The notes beneath the pieces were generated by a model. The model searched no databases and was not told the DNA's origin. It saw only the letters and a program-made list of their open reading frames with translations. Positions 13,636-24,829 of a stretch of DNA of 64,000 bases are shown piece by piece. Position 1 is the first letter of the stretch. Each line of letters starts with the position of its first letter. Both the position numbers and the translations under genes were made by a program. Origin of the DNA: Poecilobothrus nobilitatus. Lineage: Eukaryota; Arthropoda; Insecta; Diptera; Dolichopodidae. The stretch covers positions 276,158,336 to 276,222,335 of the forward strand of contig OX352772.1 in the NCBI GenBank assembly GCA_947095535.1. Direction: 5' to 3'.

Positions 13636-13658
13636 CAGACATTGACTCCTAATGTCTG
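13636..13658. repeat. Hairpin, 8-bp stem
   Basis: CAGACATT, a 7-base loop, then AATGTCTG form a perfect 8-bp stem. No T run follows closely enough to suggest a particular function. Confidence 0.6.
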
Positions 13659-16283
13659 AGTAAAGAAAAGAATTTTTTTTTTTTTTGACAAATCATGGTT
13701 TGTGTCTTTTCTACTTTTTCTTTTTAATTGATAAATGGAGAACCTCTTTTTCGTTGTTTTAGGCTTAGCTATTACTCTTCTGAGCTTTTCTTTAGCGTTC
13801 TTTGGGGAAAAGAAATTTAGACAATTTTAGTAAATAATTTAATAAAAATACCGACATCTTTCAGTTCTTTTACAACTAAATCGCAAATCAAAAAATCGTT
13901 TTTACAACTAGATCGCATTTGTTAGGTGACATTGTAAATCGTTTTTAAAACATATACGTAAACATACTTAAGCAATTTTAATCTAAATCTCTTATGACAT
14001 AATTACATTGAATTTGGTAAGACTATAATTAAATCATTGTAATTGAAATAAAGTTTCAGTATAAATTTATTTAAGTCAAAATTTCAAGATTTTCACCGGT
14101 TACAACTAATCATTTCGGTTTATATTTAGGGGTATAAATGTTTTAATACGAGAATTTAATTTAAAATCCTTTAATATGTAGTTATATTTTTAACACATTT
14201 CCAAAAAAATTTTGAAAAAATGTGCTTATTTCTGATTATCTTAATGTTATATTTTTTTTCATTTTCAGAAAATAGAAATAAATTTTCTCTGTTCTTGCAA
14301 CATATACGATATATTAATAAAAAATTAAAAGTAAAATACTTAAAGATATATAATTTTTTTACTTTAAGAAAAAGGATTTCCACTACAAGTTTTCCTTTTT
14401 AAGTACATGCTTTTCCAACATAACTTTTTGTAGAACTATATATTATGTAGTTTCAGATGCATATACATAGATTTTTTTTTTATAAAATTTCAAACAATAA
14501 ACTTTCAATCAGACGAAACTTTTATTAAAATAAGGTTCAATTAACAATAATTTTTTGCACGTTTTAATTCCTAAATAAAAGAATTACTTACAATTAAAAC
14601 AAAAAATTTTATTTAAAAGTAAAAGGCTTGCAATTTAAATTGGAAGTACAAAATAAAAAAAGTATATTATGTAGAAATGTTGGATTTTTAATTTTTTAAT
14701 ATGGATATTACCTTAGATGACATAAACAATATATAATTTTGTTTCAAATCGATATTTTTAATAATTTTTGACATATTAAACATTATTCACCACTCAATTT
14801 ATGTACTTATGTAAGTATATAATATATCTTATCATTATTATAAACGTACTTGATTGAAGTATATTAAATCTCTTTATCTAATTTGAAAATTTATTGAACC
14901 CTAAAACCCCATAAATTGAAATTGTCTAAAAATTTAACAATTATATTTCTAATATTGTATAAAATGAAAAAAAACAATTTCATTTCAATCATATTATTAG
15001 CTCCTTATCTTAACTTAAATCAGGCGTCCTTTGTTTTCAAAAAATATAAAACAGAAAAAAAAAAAAAAAGTAAAACTGAACTGTCAAAACTGTGACCCAA
15101 TTCTCTATTTATTTATACATATATAAAACAAAATTTTAGTTTAGATTTTAAAAGTTTTGTTAGTTTTCTTTTTACTTGCATAAAAACAAAAAAAAAAAAA
15201 ATAAAAATAAAAAATTTTTAAAAATTAGGGCTCTATTTTAAATTTTCTCCTCCAAAATGTCATAATAAACGCATAATAATAATTTTTTAACGATTTTGTG
15301 CCTAATTCATAATTTTTATTTTCATTTTGTATTTAATCTGCAATTCATTTAAATGTCAAATAAATGTCATTTACTGTTATGATTTTTTCATATTTTCACC
15401 ATAAATTAAAACAAAAATCAAAGAAAATTTTTATTTTTATTTAATATCGTGATTATTTTTAGATCACTTTGTTTCGTTTATTGTTTTTTTTTATTTTTGT
15501 AACCTATTTAATTTTTTGTTTTTGAATAGCCATAAATCTCAAGATCAATTTCTAAAGAGAGCAAATAAAATAAAAACAAAAAGGGTTTAAACGAGTAAGT
15601 ATAGGTAACAAAAGAAAAGATTAAAAGAAGTAAATAAGAAATGTCATTATTTTGGTATAGTGAATACTGACTGAAGTAAATTATAGTGTATCGTTGCTGA
15701 CCCATAATTAACGAGTGGTTGTATTCACTTTTGATTATTTTGTTTTTGTCTTGATTTATTGCAGATTTATCAGATTTATTTATTATTTCATTATGCCATT
15801 TTTTTTTTAATTGAAATTAAAGATAAAAATAAAAGCGATAAATTAATCTTTTGATTGGCATGAGAAGATAGAAAATATTTAAATTTAAATGTTCGTTTTT
15901 TAATGAAAAATATAAAAAAAAAAATTATAAAAAAATGAACAATAATAATTAAAAACTAAATTCACAATTATTTATTTTCTTTTTTAAATAACAGTAGAAT
16001 CTTTATTAAAATAAAAATTTTTTTTGTTTATTTTACAATTTTTTATTCGTCTTCATCATTGAAATTTTATTTTTGTATATTTGATTTATATTTGGGATTA
16101 TATTTATATGAGAATTTATTATTTTAAAAACATATTTTCAGATCAAATTAATTGTTTGCTGTAACTAAATTGATTTTCTTATTAATATCTAATAATATTA
16201 ATAAATGTAGAGCTTTAACCATTTTATCAACAAAATAATCCAATTTAATATGGATTTCAATGTTTAATGGGGTTTATTATAAT

Positions 16284-16380
16284 ATTCAGACAATCAAAAT
16301 TCCCACTTTTTAAAATTTAGACAATTCAAAATTCGGACTTTTTTATAATTCAGACAATGCAAAATTCAAATATTTAAAAT
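16284..16380. repeat. Three ~32-bp tandem units with an inverted unit downstream
   Basis: 'attcagacaatcaaaattc', 'tttagacaattcaaaattc' and 'attcagacaatgcaaaattc' start at 16284, about 16315 and 16348. The reverse complement, 'attgtctgaattt', lies at 16571-16583. Confidence 0.6.
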
Positions 16381-17498
16381 TCATTCAGAAATTCATTTAA
16401 ATATTTTTAAAATTCATTAAAATATTCAGAAAATTTTACAAAATTTAAAAATTCGAGATTTTATTTTTCGTAATTCTTGTTTTGGGATTTTTCTTTCGAA
16501 ACTTTTTTTCAGTAAAGTGACATAGACACTTTAATAATATGTTAAAAAAGCAAAAGTGTCTAAATTTTATATTGTCTGAATTTAATTTGAATAAATTGAA
16601 TTTGTATGAATTTTGAACCAGCTGAATAATAAAATTCGTAATTAGGACGTTAGGAACTCGACGTTAGTACGGGAAATAAAAATAGTTTTTAAAGTAGAAA
16701 AATAGAAATGTTAAATACAATTTAAGTTTTTAAAATTACCTTTACGTTTTTAATGGTTCCTGGTTCATCGGCTGAAATCAATTTGTAATAAATTATAACG
16801 ATTTGTTAGATGGAATTTTTTGAAATAGTTTGAAATATCTTAGTTTTACTGTACTTTATATAAAAATTTATAATGAAAACAAAAATATTTTTTCCTTTTT
16901 GTAAATTGATACCTAATTAGTAATTACCATTTTAGATATTCACGATAAAATTCAGTTATTGTTTTTCTATTTAGGATTTTAAATTAAAATTGAAGTTCTC
17001 GTGTTCCAATTTACCTATTACCTACCTACACGCATTTTTTTTTTATTTTTATTTTGGTTTTTTTTTTATTGTTTTTCATAAGAAAAGGAATTAAAAAGAA
17101 TTAAAATTTTCATTTTATTGTAAACTTTCTTTTTTTAAACCCTGAATGAAAACAAATTATCAGTACATTTTAATTATAAACAAAGAATATTAAAATTAAT
17201 ATTTTCTTCCTATATTTGTTTTTTTTAAATACTTTTAAAATTATTTTCTTTAATTTTCACAGTTTTTTATTTTTTTTATTTAATATTAAAATAAAAATGT
17301 TGAACATTAATTTTCTAGTCTATTACAGAAGAGAAAAAGACAAAGAAAAATTCCGAACTTCCTCAATTTTAAAACCATATATGGTGGTTAAGTTTTGTAA
17401 ATATTTAGATTTGTTTTAGGATTGAGTTCTGCACATTTAAAGAATTTATATTTTATTAGTTGTAAGCTTTCTTATATTACATCGTTGTTAAAATCATG

Positions 17499-17517
17499 TT
17501 GTAGGCTTTCCCTACAA
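17499..17517. repeat. Small hairpin
   Basis: TTGTAGG, loop ctttc, then CCTACAA: a perfect 7-bp stem just upstream of the truncated retrotransposon fragment. Confidence 0.5.
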
Positions 17518-17637
17518 TAAAAGGAAACATGTAAGTTCAAACGAGCTAACATTAACACTAAAACATGTAATATCTCATTAAAATTATCATGCAATAGAAA
17601 TATCTGTTACAATATACATAATCATAATAAAATCAGA

Positions 17638-17868
17638 CGTAGGAAATAGAAGTGGATAGGCCACATGCTTAGAAAGGCAAATGAAAGCATAACAATGAAA
17701 GCGTTAGAGTGGAACCCTCATGGTACTAGAGGACGCGACCATCCCAACATCATATGACACAGAACAATTCAACAAGAAATGGCTAAATGTAGCATCTACT
17801 GGCATGACATTAAAATATCAGGGAAATGGATGTGTCAAGTGGAAGTCCTATGCTCCCAAGATGAGTAA
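17638..17868 (+). pseudogene. 5'-truncated non-LTR retrotransposon fragment (RT C-terminus)
   Basis: The informative frame starts about 17653 and reads WIGHMLRKANESITMKALEW, then NPHGTRGRDHPNII, an in-frame TGA at 17755-17757, and HRTIQQEMAKCSIYWHDI, ending in VEVLCSQDE and a stop at 17866-17868. It matches the minus-strand fragment at 1283-1822 residue by residue; the TGA replaces the Trp of NITWRRTI. An open frame over 17720-17923 is only an out-of-frame shadow of this. Just upstream, 'RRK' and a TAG precede the Trp. Homology stops at about 17638, as expected for a 5'-truncated insertion. It is a second, independent copy of the same family. Confidence 0.85.
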
Positions 17869-17929
17869 GGAGGAAAAAATATTGTACGAGAATTTAAAAA
17901 TCTTTATAGAAAATTTCAAATAAATCTTT

Positions 17930-20560
17930 GTAATTAATTATTAAGAATTTTCTTTTTTATCTCTTGTTTCTCTGTAATTATCTTAAAAAAATAATTTTCC
18001 AGATATTAATTTTTATAAAGCTAAAAACGAAATTTCATTTAAAAATTGTTATTTATAACCATATAACATGATTACATTTTCTAGCCACTCCTTATTATTT
18101 TTTCAGAAAAAACCTATTCAAATATTTTAATAAAAAATTTTCTAATAATGAAAAGTGTGTGACAAAAAAAAATTATTAAAGTAAGGTTATTGTTTTATTT
18201 TAGCTATTTCTTCTTAAATCCATTACCAAAGTAATTTTGATATCACCTTAAAAAACAAAAACAATTTTTCATTAACCGTATATAAGAGAAAAGCTATAGC
18301 TAATACATAAGATCAAAAATTATTGCATAATGTACATAATATTGGAGTAATGTCGGTTCACTACAAGGTGATCAAAATTATTTTTTAATATAAATTTTTA
18401 CATTAAATAATTTTTATATAAAAATTAAATGAATACCTACAAATTATCAACCTTATCTAAGCTCTTAATTTATAGACTGACAATTTATAGGTGACAATAC
18501 ATAGATATATATAACTCAAGTATTTTGAATATTTTGATTAAATATAGAATATATTCATCATATTTTATAGTTAGTCGCCTAACAGATCCTTATATGTAAA
18601 AAAAAATATGTACAATCCAACAAATTTTATTAACTTTAATCACTGTGTACTTTTTAGTTGATATCAATAATTTCACTAAATCTCTCTTTTCACTTACTAT
18701 ACTTCTAATAATATGACGTTTCTAATAAAATGTCAATATAATGTTATTAATAATTTTTAATAATTTTTGTTTTGTTTCTGTTTTTTGTTTAATCTTTTGT
18801 TGATTTATCTAACGAAAAAAAAAATAAAAAAAACAAATCTGAAACAATGGGGGAAATTTCAAATAATGGGCATAAAATCTGTTCATAAGCATTATTGTTG
18901 TATATAAAAAAAAAATCTGATGATACAAAATTTATGTAAAAAAAATACTATAAACACATGTATGTGTATATACGTGTACATTATTTAAGTAGATACGTAT
19001 ATAGTTAAAAACGCTTGATTTAATTTTTAATATCTGTCAATCTTAATATCACATCACATCTCCAAAAATAAATTCATTTGCATGTAAACAATAATTTTAA
19101 TATTTTTTTTTTTGTTGAAATAATAAAGTGAATAAAAATCCTATATTGGATAACTTTTTCTTAAATTCAATACAGTTATGGGAAATTCACGTGTTAACGA
19201 AGACAACTCATATTATATACTCAACTATACTTAAAGATTTTATTTATTAAACTCAATTTTAAACATATACATACATACTTAGATTCAATTCTAAGTTCAT
19301 CTGATTAATGCTAAGCCTATATTGACTTTTCAAGATGAACTGGCATTAAAGAGTTCATGACAGGAATTCATACTGGTACAACGTAATAACAATTTTTCTA
19401 GTAATTATTTTAAATACTATATTTTTTGTGTAAAAAAAACATTTTAAAATTTTCTTTCAAATCTTTCAATAAATCTTTCAAAAGAACATTTTAAAATTTC
19501 AAATCTTTTGTGCTATACAAAAATAGCAAAGATTGCTACGAAATCTATAACTGTCATGGAATTTCTATAAAATTCGAAAAATTAATTTAAAGTTTTGAAC
19601 ATGATTCTTGAACAAACAAATTTTTGTTTTACATACATATGTACATATATATATTAGTTATGTTAATTATTTTTAAAAATGAACCGCTAAAATTCCGCTT
19701 AACCGATTTTAAAGCGAACACGATGGCATTAATCTTCTTATACATTCTTAAACCTTTAAAGGTTAATTTTCACCACCTTTTTATTATTAATATTTATTTA
19801 AGATTTGAAAACTAGAATCTTTTCACTTTATGGTTACAATACTTTCGTCATCTGTGTATCCATACATTTTAAGACGTACATACTATCGAAACACCACAAA
19901 AAATAATTGACAGTAAGTGTAGAAATTCAAATTTTTCGGATTAACCACAAAAAAAAAAACAAAAAAATAAAAGTACGCGAATGAAGTACGAGTTTTTCTT
20001 TAATTGCAATTGAATTTAATTTTCAATTGTAGGAGGTAAACGTCACGACAATATGGTGACATATTTTTATAAAGATAATTCATACAATCCCATACCATTT
20101 CAATATTTCATGTAAAATTTGTATTGTAGTTAAAAATTTATGAGCACTTTTGACTTAAATTTAAAAAAAAACTCCAAAAAAAAAACAAATAAATAAATAC
20201 TCGTATAATATAAAAATATTCGAAATTGATTTTTAATTAAAAGAAAGTTTTCACAATTTTGTGTTATATACTATATAAGATTTTATTAGAATTCATTATT
20301 ATATTGTAGATATTTGTAGATTGATTCAGTCAGTTCTTAAGTTATTTCAGAATTTATAACAGAATTAAAAAAAAAAGAAAATATTTTGATTTTTAAATAT
20401 ATTTCTCAAAGAGAGGGGGAGGCGACCGTAAATTGAATTAAATTAAAAAAAAAGGGATATTGAATATAATTCCAGAACTTATGAAATTATGATTATCCTC
20501 AATGTACTGTCTTCCAATAAGATTAAAAAAATTTTAAAAATTGTTAGATATAGAAAGGTT
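17930..20560. other. AT-rich non-coding stretch, no gene seen
   Basis: Only short chance frames such as 19624-19815. No repeat or RNA gene was recognised. Confidence 0.6.
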
Positions 20561-20564
20561 TTTT

Positions 20565-21471
20565 TATACCCTACACATTAAGTATAGGGTATATTAACTT
20601 TGGTATGGTGTTTGTAACCACCAAAAGGAAGCGAGTTAGGTATAGGCATGTATATATATTCTGAATCAGGATCACCGCCGGAGTCGATTTAGCGATGTCC
20701 GTCTGTCCGTCCGTACGCACGATAACTCAAAAAATAATGATGCTATCTTGATGAAATTTATACTGTACGTTAACAATGACTAAGGTAAGGTGGGGATTGT
20801 AAATGGGCGAAATCGGACCATGCGTTCGAGTACCTCCCATACAACTTCCAAAACCTAATACGCATATTTTCGAAATTAATAAAGATAGAAACTTAAAATT
20901 TTGTATGAGGGTGTGTTTTTCTGAATCCCTGATATCCCCAAAATTTGAGATGAAGTGGAGTGGTTGTTCGGGGGTACCTCCCATACAACTCCCAAAACCG
21001 AACATGCATATCTTCGAAATTAATAGACAGAAACTTCAAATTTGGTACAAGGGTGTTGTTTTCTGAATCCCTGATTTGTCCAAAATTTAAGATGAATTAG
21101 AATGGTTGTTCGGGTATCTGCCACACAACTCCTAAGGCCAAACAAGCATATCTTCGAAATTAATAAATATATAAACTTGAAATTTGATATAAGAATGTTC
21201 TACCCTGTTGATGTCTCTAAAATTTGAAATGAATTGGGGTGGTGGTCCGCGTGCCTTCACACACTTCCCAAGACCTAACAATCATATTTTCGAATTCAAT
21301 AAAGATAGAAACCTGAAATTTTGTACAAAGGTTGTAACAGCATTTATTTTTTTTAGCTTGTATTAAATACCTAACTAAAATAACTTATGGATTTTTAATT
21401 TAATTTGAATGTTTTAGGTGTAGGGTATAAATAAGTCGGTTGCATCGACTTACTGTTATTTTTACTTGTTT
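20565..21471 (+). mobile_element. DINE-1/INE-1-like (Helentron-related) non-autonomous element, nearly complete
   Basis: The 5' end TATACCCTACAC (20565-20576) is the exact reverse complement of GTGTAGGGTATA at 21418-21429, giving 12-bp subterminal inverted repeats. The 5' end also folds on itself: TATACCCTA with TAGGGTATA (20585-20593). Next comes the block typical of the INE-1 group: 'atatattctgaatcaggatc', 'gagtcgatttagcgatg' and a GTCY core 'gtccgtctgtccgtccgt'. The 3' end has the hairpin TAAGTCG (21432) / CGACTTA (21446), then a short tail ending 'acttgttt'. These are the known marks of Helentron-associated elements, which move by rolling-circle transposition using proteins supplied elsewhere. 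No protein is encoded here; two opposed frames of about 90 codons over 20727-21066 come from its internal repeats. Confidence 0.85.
20820..21335 (+). repeat. Four ~140-bp tandem repeats inside the DINE-1-like element
   Basis: The anchor 'tacctcccatacaact' and its variants start at 20831, 20975, 21115 and 21252 (spacings 144, 140 and 137). Each is followed by 'catattttcgaaattaataa' and 'agaaacttgaaattttgta' or variants. The first two units are most alike. Tandem internal blocks are common in this group of elements. Confidence 0.85.
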
Positions 21472-21474
21472 CGT

Positions 21475-22985
21475 ATTTTTTACGGTACTTCTTAAGGATT
21501 GGTTTTTGTAAATTTACTCCATAAATTTCCAAACGTAGTTTAATTATCATAACTTTTTAGTGATTAAGCCATAGAATAAATTTTATCTGTTGGTCTTGGT
21601 ACACATACAGTTTTTTAATTTTGATCCTTTTGACTGCAATTAGTACTATTTTTTTTTCCTTGCAACTCCTATAAGGGGCATATTCATATTTGACGAAGCT
21701 TCAGTTTCTGGAATTATTAATTTCACTAAGCCGTTGATTACTACGATTGATTAGGTTGAGTAAAGCTATTGAACAAGATTATGAGACGTAAATATTTTTT
21801 TAATTCTACCCCATCTGTTATCTTATGCAACTAGTAGGACTATTTGGCTTGGTGGTATTGTTTTATGCTCTTGAATCTTGACTATTCATTTAATACAACA
21901 TATCAACAGACAACATTATATAATTTTTCAACTTATATTTTGGTAATTTTATTATGGATTTATGAAGTGATGTTGTTCGTGGATCTTGACGTAACATGTT
22001 TTTTTGGATTTAAATTTTATTTTGGTGAATCAGTTCAAGTTTTATTTTTTTTTTATACATTTTATACATATTTGGTAGGAAAGTCACCCAGAAGAATTGT
22101 ATTTGATTCTTCCATTCAATGTTCGAATTCCACTAATCAAAACTACCCCATTATAAAACATCATATTTGGGGTTGCGATTTTTTACATAAATGTACGAAG
22201 CGTTTCTAATTAGAAATATTTACCTTGTCTAAAATCATAATTGCATTTATACCATTATCCCTCTAATCAAAATCTTTTTAGGGATGTGATTATTCAAAAT
22301 ATTAATTGAACTAAAAAGAAGTAAAGTCATCCTTTACATAGAACCTAAAAGTAATTTTTTATTTAATTTCTAATGAAAATTTTTATAGTTTTGCCCCTAT
22401 TGACTTAGACTTTATGCTATTGTAATTTTTCTTCTTTTAACTTATATACACATAATACTTTGCTTTATTGTTGTTATTAGAAATATTCTTCTTTTATACA
22501 AAAAAAAAAGTTGTGACGGAGGCGCACCCTTTTTAAAAAAAATCATTTAAAATTCCCTTCACCCACAAAAAAAAAATTGATAATGATAAGATTTGACTTT
22601 ACATTCGATTTGAAAATTTGTGTTTCTTTGTTTTTTCTGTTTTTTTTGTTGTTTTGTATTGTTTTAAGTTAATTTGTGCATTCTAAGGGTTCATATTTGG
22701 AATGTATAAAAGTTTATTTAAAGTTATTTCATATGGGAAATTATCAGAATTTGGTTCAATGAATTTTAATTAAATTCAGTTGCACCCATTCAAATTATTT
22801 TTTTTTTTTTTATATACTTATGTATATATTTTGGAAAATCAATTTTTTGGTTGGTTGATTTTTTTTTTTTGTTTTTTCAAACTTTAAACATATTTTGTTT
22901 CTTCATTTATTTTGTTATTCCTTTACGTTTCTTTTTTTATATATATACCTATATACATATTTATTTTGTTAGTGTTTGTTAAGTT
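21475..22985. other. AT-rich stretch, one doubtful 121-codon frame
   Basis: A frame at 21844-22209 (plus) is the longest here that is not part of a known repeat. Its product is hydrophobic in the first two thirds (many Phe, Leu, Tyr, with VILLWIYEVMLF) and polar at the end. I see no domain, no splice context that I can support and no related copy in the window. It is probably chance. The remainder is T-rich with long T runs. Confidence 0.4.
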
Positions 22986-22988
22986 GAT

Positions 22989-23069
22989 TTAAGCAGTTTT
23001 TGGTTGCTGTGTAAATTTTTGTGATTTCAAAAAGTTCAAAAGATTATGAAGTGCACTCTTAAGTTTAAT
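22989..23069 (+). repeat. Left arm of perfect 81-bp inverted repeat
   Basis: Identical to the reverse complement of 24745-24825. It contains 'gattatgaagtgcactctta' toward its inner end. Confidence 0.95.
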
Positions 23070-23382
23070 GCACTTTGAATGAATGTTTAGATTTTTTTGT
23101 GTTTTTTTTTTTTTTGGAATATATGACTTGTGGTGACATAATTTAGATATCTGTTTACTTATTTAATATGAGGATATTATAGTTGTGTTCTTTGATTTGA
23201 AATATCAAAAAATATAAAAACCATTTACAAACTTTTGTGGTTTTAGACTCCCTAATTAATCATAAGATGTTTGAAAGTTAGATTAAGTAACATTGTAGTT
23301 GAATCGTGTTAATCGTTATTTTTCAGTGGATTGCACTGTCATGTCAACAGTTCGTTGTGTTATCTATAATATAATACACAAG

Positions 23383-23406
23383 ATGTTGGCGAGACCTTGC
23401 CAACAT
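23383..23406. repeat. Hairpin, 8-bp stem
   Basis: ATGTTGGC, loop gagacctt, then GCCAACAT: a perfect stem with high GC for this region, inside the segment bounded by the 81-bp inverted repeats. Confidence 0.65.
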
Positions 23407-23510
23407 GTAAAAAAATATATTTTATATCTATAATAAAACACTCACACTGAATGTAAACTAAACTGGCAATGATGATATTTCTGTATATATTTATTTAATA
23501 ATTTAAAATT

Positions 23511-23655
23511 TTATTACCAGAGACACAAATCTTTGACTCAAAGTATTATCAAGAGACACAAACCGTTAATAAAAAATATAAATAAATTTAGTAAATATTA
23601 TTACGAGAGACCAAATTTTCCACTAGAAGTATTATCAAAGACACAAACCGTTCTT
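23511..23655. repeat. Nested tandem duplication with 'agagacacaaa' motif
   Basis: 'attaccagagacacaaa' (23512), 'attatcaagagacacaaacc' (about 23546), 'attacgagagaccaaa' (about 23599) and 'attatcaaagacacaaacc' (about 23631) form two pairs. Members of a pair are about 33 bases apart and the pairs about 87 apart. Weaker copies lie at 24360-24410 ('attatcagagacatgatt', 'accaaagacc'). Confidence 0.65.
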
Positions 23656-24457
23656 TAAAAGTGAGTACAGTCAAAAAAGGTGAAGTACATACATAAAAAA
23701 CACATTTTCAATAAAAATAAATTCAGCAAATTTTTAATTTTTAAATTTGACCGCCACATCCATTATGAACTGGTCGCAGCGGTAAATTAAAAATAAATTA
23801 TTAATCTCCTGTTGGCAGTTTTCAAATGACTCTTTGTTTTGAAAAAAATAAAAATACTCTTAATAAAATTAAAAGACTTGAAAGTGAAAAGAGCAAAGTT
23901 TGTAGTAAACCTTATATTTAACCTTATATAAGAAACAAATAACAGGCCGATTTTATTCTTGATTTTGTTTTCACTATTATAAAAGCTGGTGAAAGCTTCG
24001 CAGCAGACTTTAAAGTAGTTTTGTTTATTTAGGTTGGAATTTTGATTTTTTAAGCTGCATTTTTGATATTATAATTTGATAACATTTGATAACATAAAAT
24101 ATTCGAATTTTTTTATTAATATAAAATTCAGCAGACTTAGCTAATTATATTTCATAACAGAAATCAGAAACTTACTAAATATTATAGAAATGGATATTTT
24201 TCTTAAAAAAAAGAAAAAATAACATAGAAAATATCATTTTAGAAGCCTTCTCTCACAATAGATTAATAATTTTGTACTAATTTATTATTAGACCATTTAA
24301 TTAAAATGCTGTCGAAAACGACCCTCACAAAAAAAAGCCCCCAAAAATTTATGAAATTTCATTATCAGAGACATGATTCTTTTATTAAATATACCAAAGA
24401 CCTCTTCCAAAGTACATTTAAATAAAATAAATTCAGCAAATTTTTTTCAAGCAAAAA

Positions 24458-24600
24458 AAAACAAGTAAAAGTAATAGTAAGTCGATGCAACCGACTTATT
24501 TATACCCTACACCTAAAAAATTCAAATTAAATTAAAAATCCATAAGTTATTTTAGTTAGGTACTTAATATACCTAAGCTAAAAAAATACATGTAATAATC
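24458..24600 (-). mobile_element. 3' end of a DINE-1-like element, reversed fragment
   Basis: On the minus strand it repeats the last part of the element at 20565-21471 with few differences: 'tacctaactaaaataactta', GTGTAGGGTATA (24512-24501), the hairpin TAAGTCG/CGACTTA (24498-24478) and a tail ending 'acttgttt'. The 5' half, the GTCY core and the ~140-bp repeats are missing. It is a separate insertion of the same subfamily and lies inside the segment bounded by the 81-bp inverted repeats. Confidence 0.85.
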
Positions 24601-24601
24601 C

Positions 24602-24627
24602 CTCCCTTAATACAGGTAATAAGGGAG
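24602..24627. repeat. Hairpin, 8-bp stem
   Basis: CTCCCTTA and TAAGGGAG pair perfectly around a 10-base loop. It adjoins the reversed DINE-1-like fragment and may be part of that copy, since the other copy lacks it. Confidence 0.6.
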
Positions 24628-24744
24628 TCAGTATGATAACGTAAATAAATGTTTGTGAATCTATAGAAATTGTGCAATTGCACAGGGGATTTTCTAGTCT
24701 ATTATATACTTGCATAAATGTTTTGGACATATTTTGTTAATGTT

Positions 24745-24825
24745 ATTAAACTTAAGAGTGCACTTCATAATCTTTTGAACTTTTTGAAATCACAAAAATT
24801 TACACAGCAACCAAAAACTGCTTAA
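24745..24825 (-). repeat. Right arm of perfect 81-bp inverted repeat
   Basis: Exact reverse complement of 22989-23069; its outer edge ends in CTGCTTAA. Confidence 0.95.
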
Positions 24826-24829
24826 GTTT

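Larger units (their letters stand above)
10610..16280. other. AT-rich non-coding stretch, no gene seen
   Basis: There are no convincing coding frames; those of 60-80 codons at 11088-11327, 14171-14402 and 15508-15705 are Lys/Asn/Phe/Ile-rich and of chance type. Small structures inside are listed separately (11574, 12717, 13636). A TGATGATGATGATGA run lies near 10738. Confidence 0.6.
22989..24825. mobile_element. Segment bounded by perfect 81-bp inverted repeats (candidate TTAA-flanked element)
   Basis: Bases 22989-23069 are the exact reverse complement of 24745-24825, with no mismatch in 81 positions. Both arms begin at their outer edge with TTAA, then GCAGTTTTTGGTTGCTG. TTAA is the target site of piggyBac-type transposons, but the terminal bases GCAG are not the usual piggyBac start. 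No matching sequence extends beyond the arms. The 1.68-kb interior has no protein; it holds a hairpin (23383), a tandem duplication (23511), a reversed DINE-1-like 3' end (24458) and another hairpin (24602). Alternatives are an inverted duplication made by template switching or an assembly artefact. Confidence 0.5.

Noticed and set aside
17720..17923. A 67-codon open frame starting MVLEDATIPTSYD
   Set aside because: It is out of frame with the retrotransposon sequence it lies on; the matching frame is the one starting at 17653 with an in-frame TGA.
20727..21066. Two opposed frames of 87-92 codons with repeated 'PPIQLPKPN' and 'FGFGSCMGGT'
   Set aside because: The repetition comes from the ~140-bp repeats of the DINE-1-like element; both strands being open is a by-product, not a gene.
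21844..22209. A 121-codon hydrophobic frame that could be a membrane protein
   Set aside because: Composition is typical of T-rich DNA, and there is no domain, no homologous copy and no exon context.
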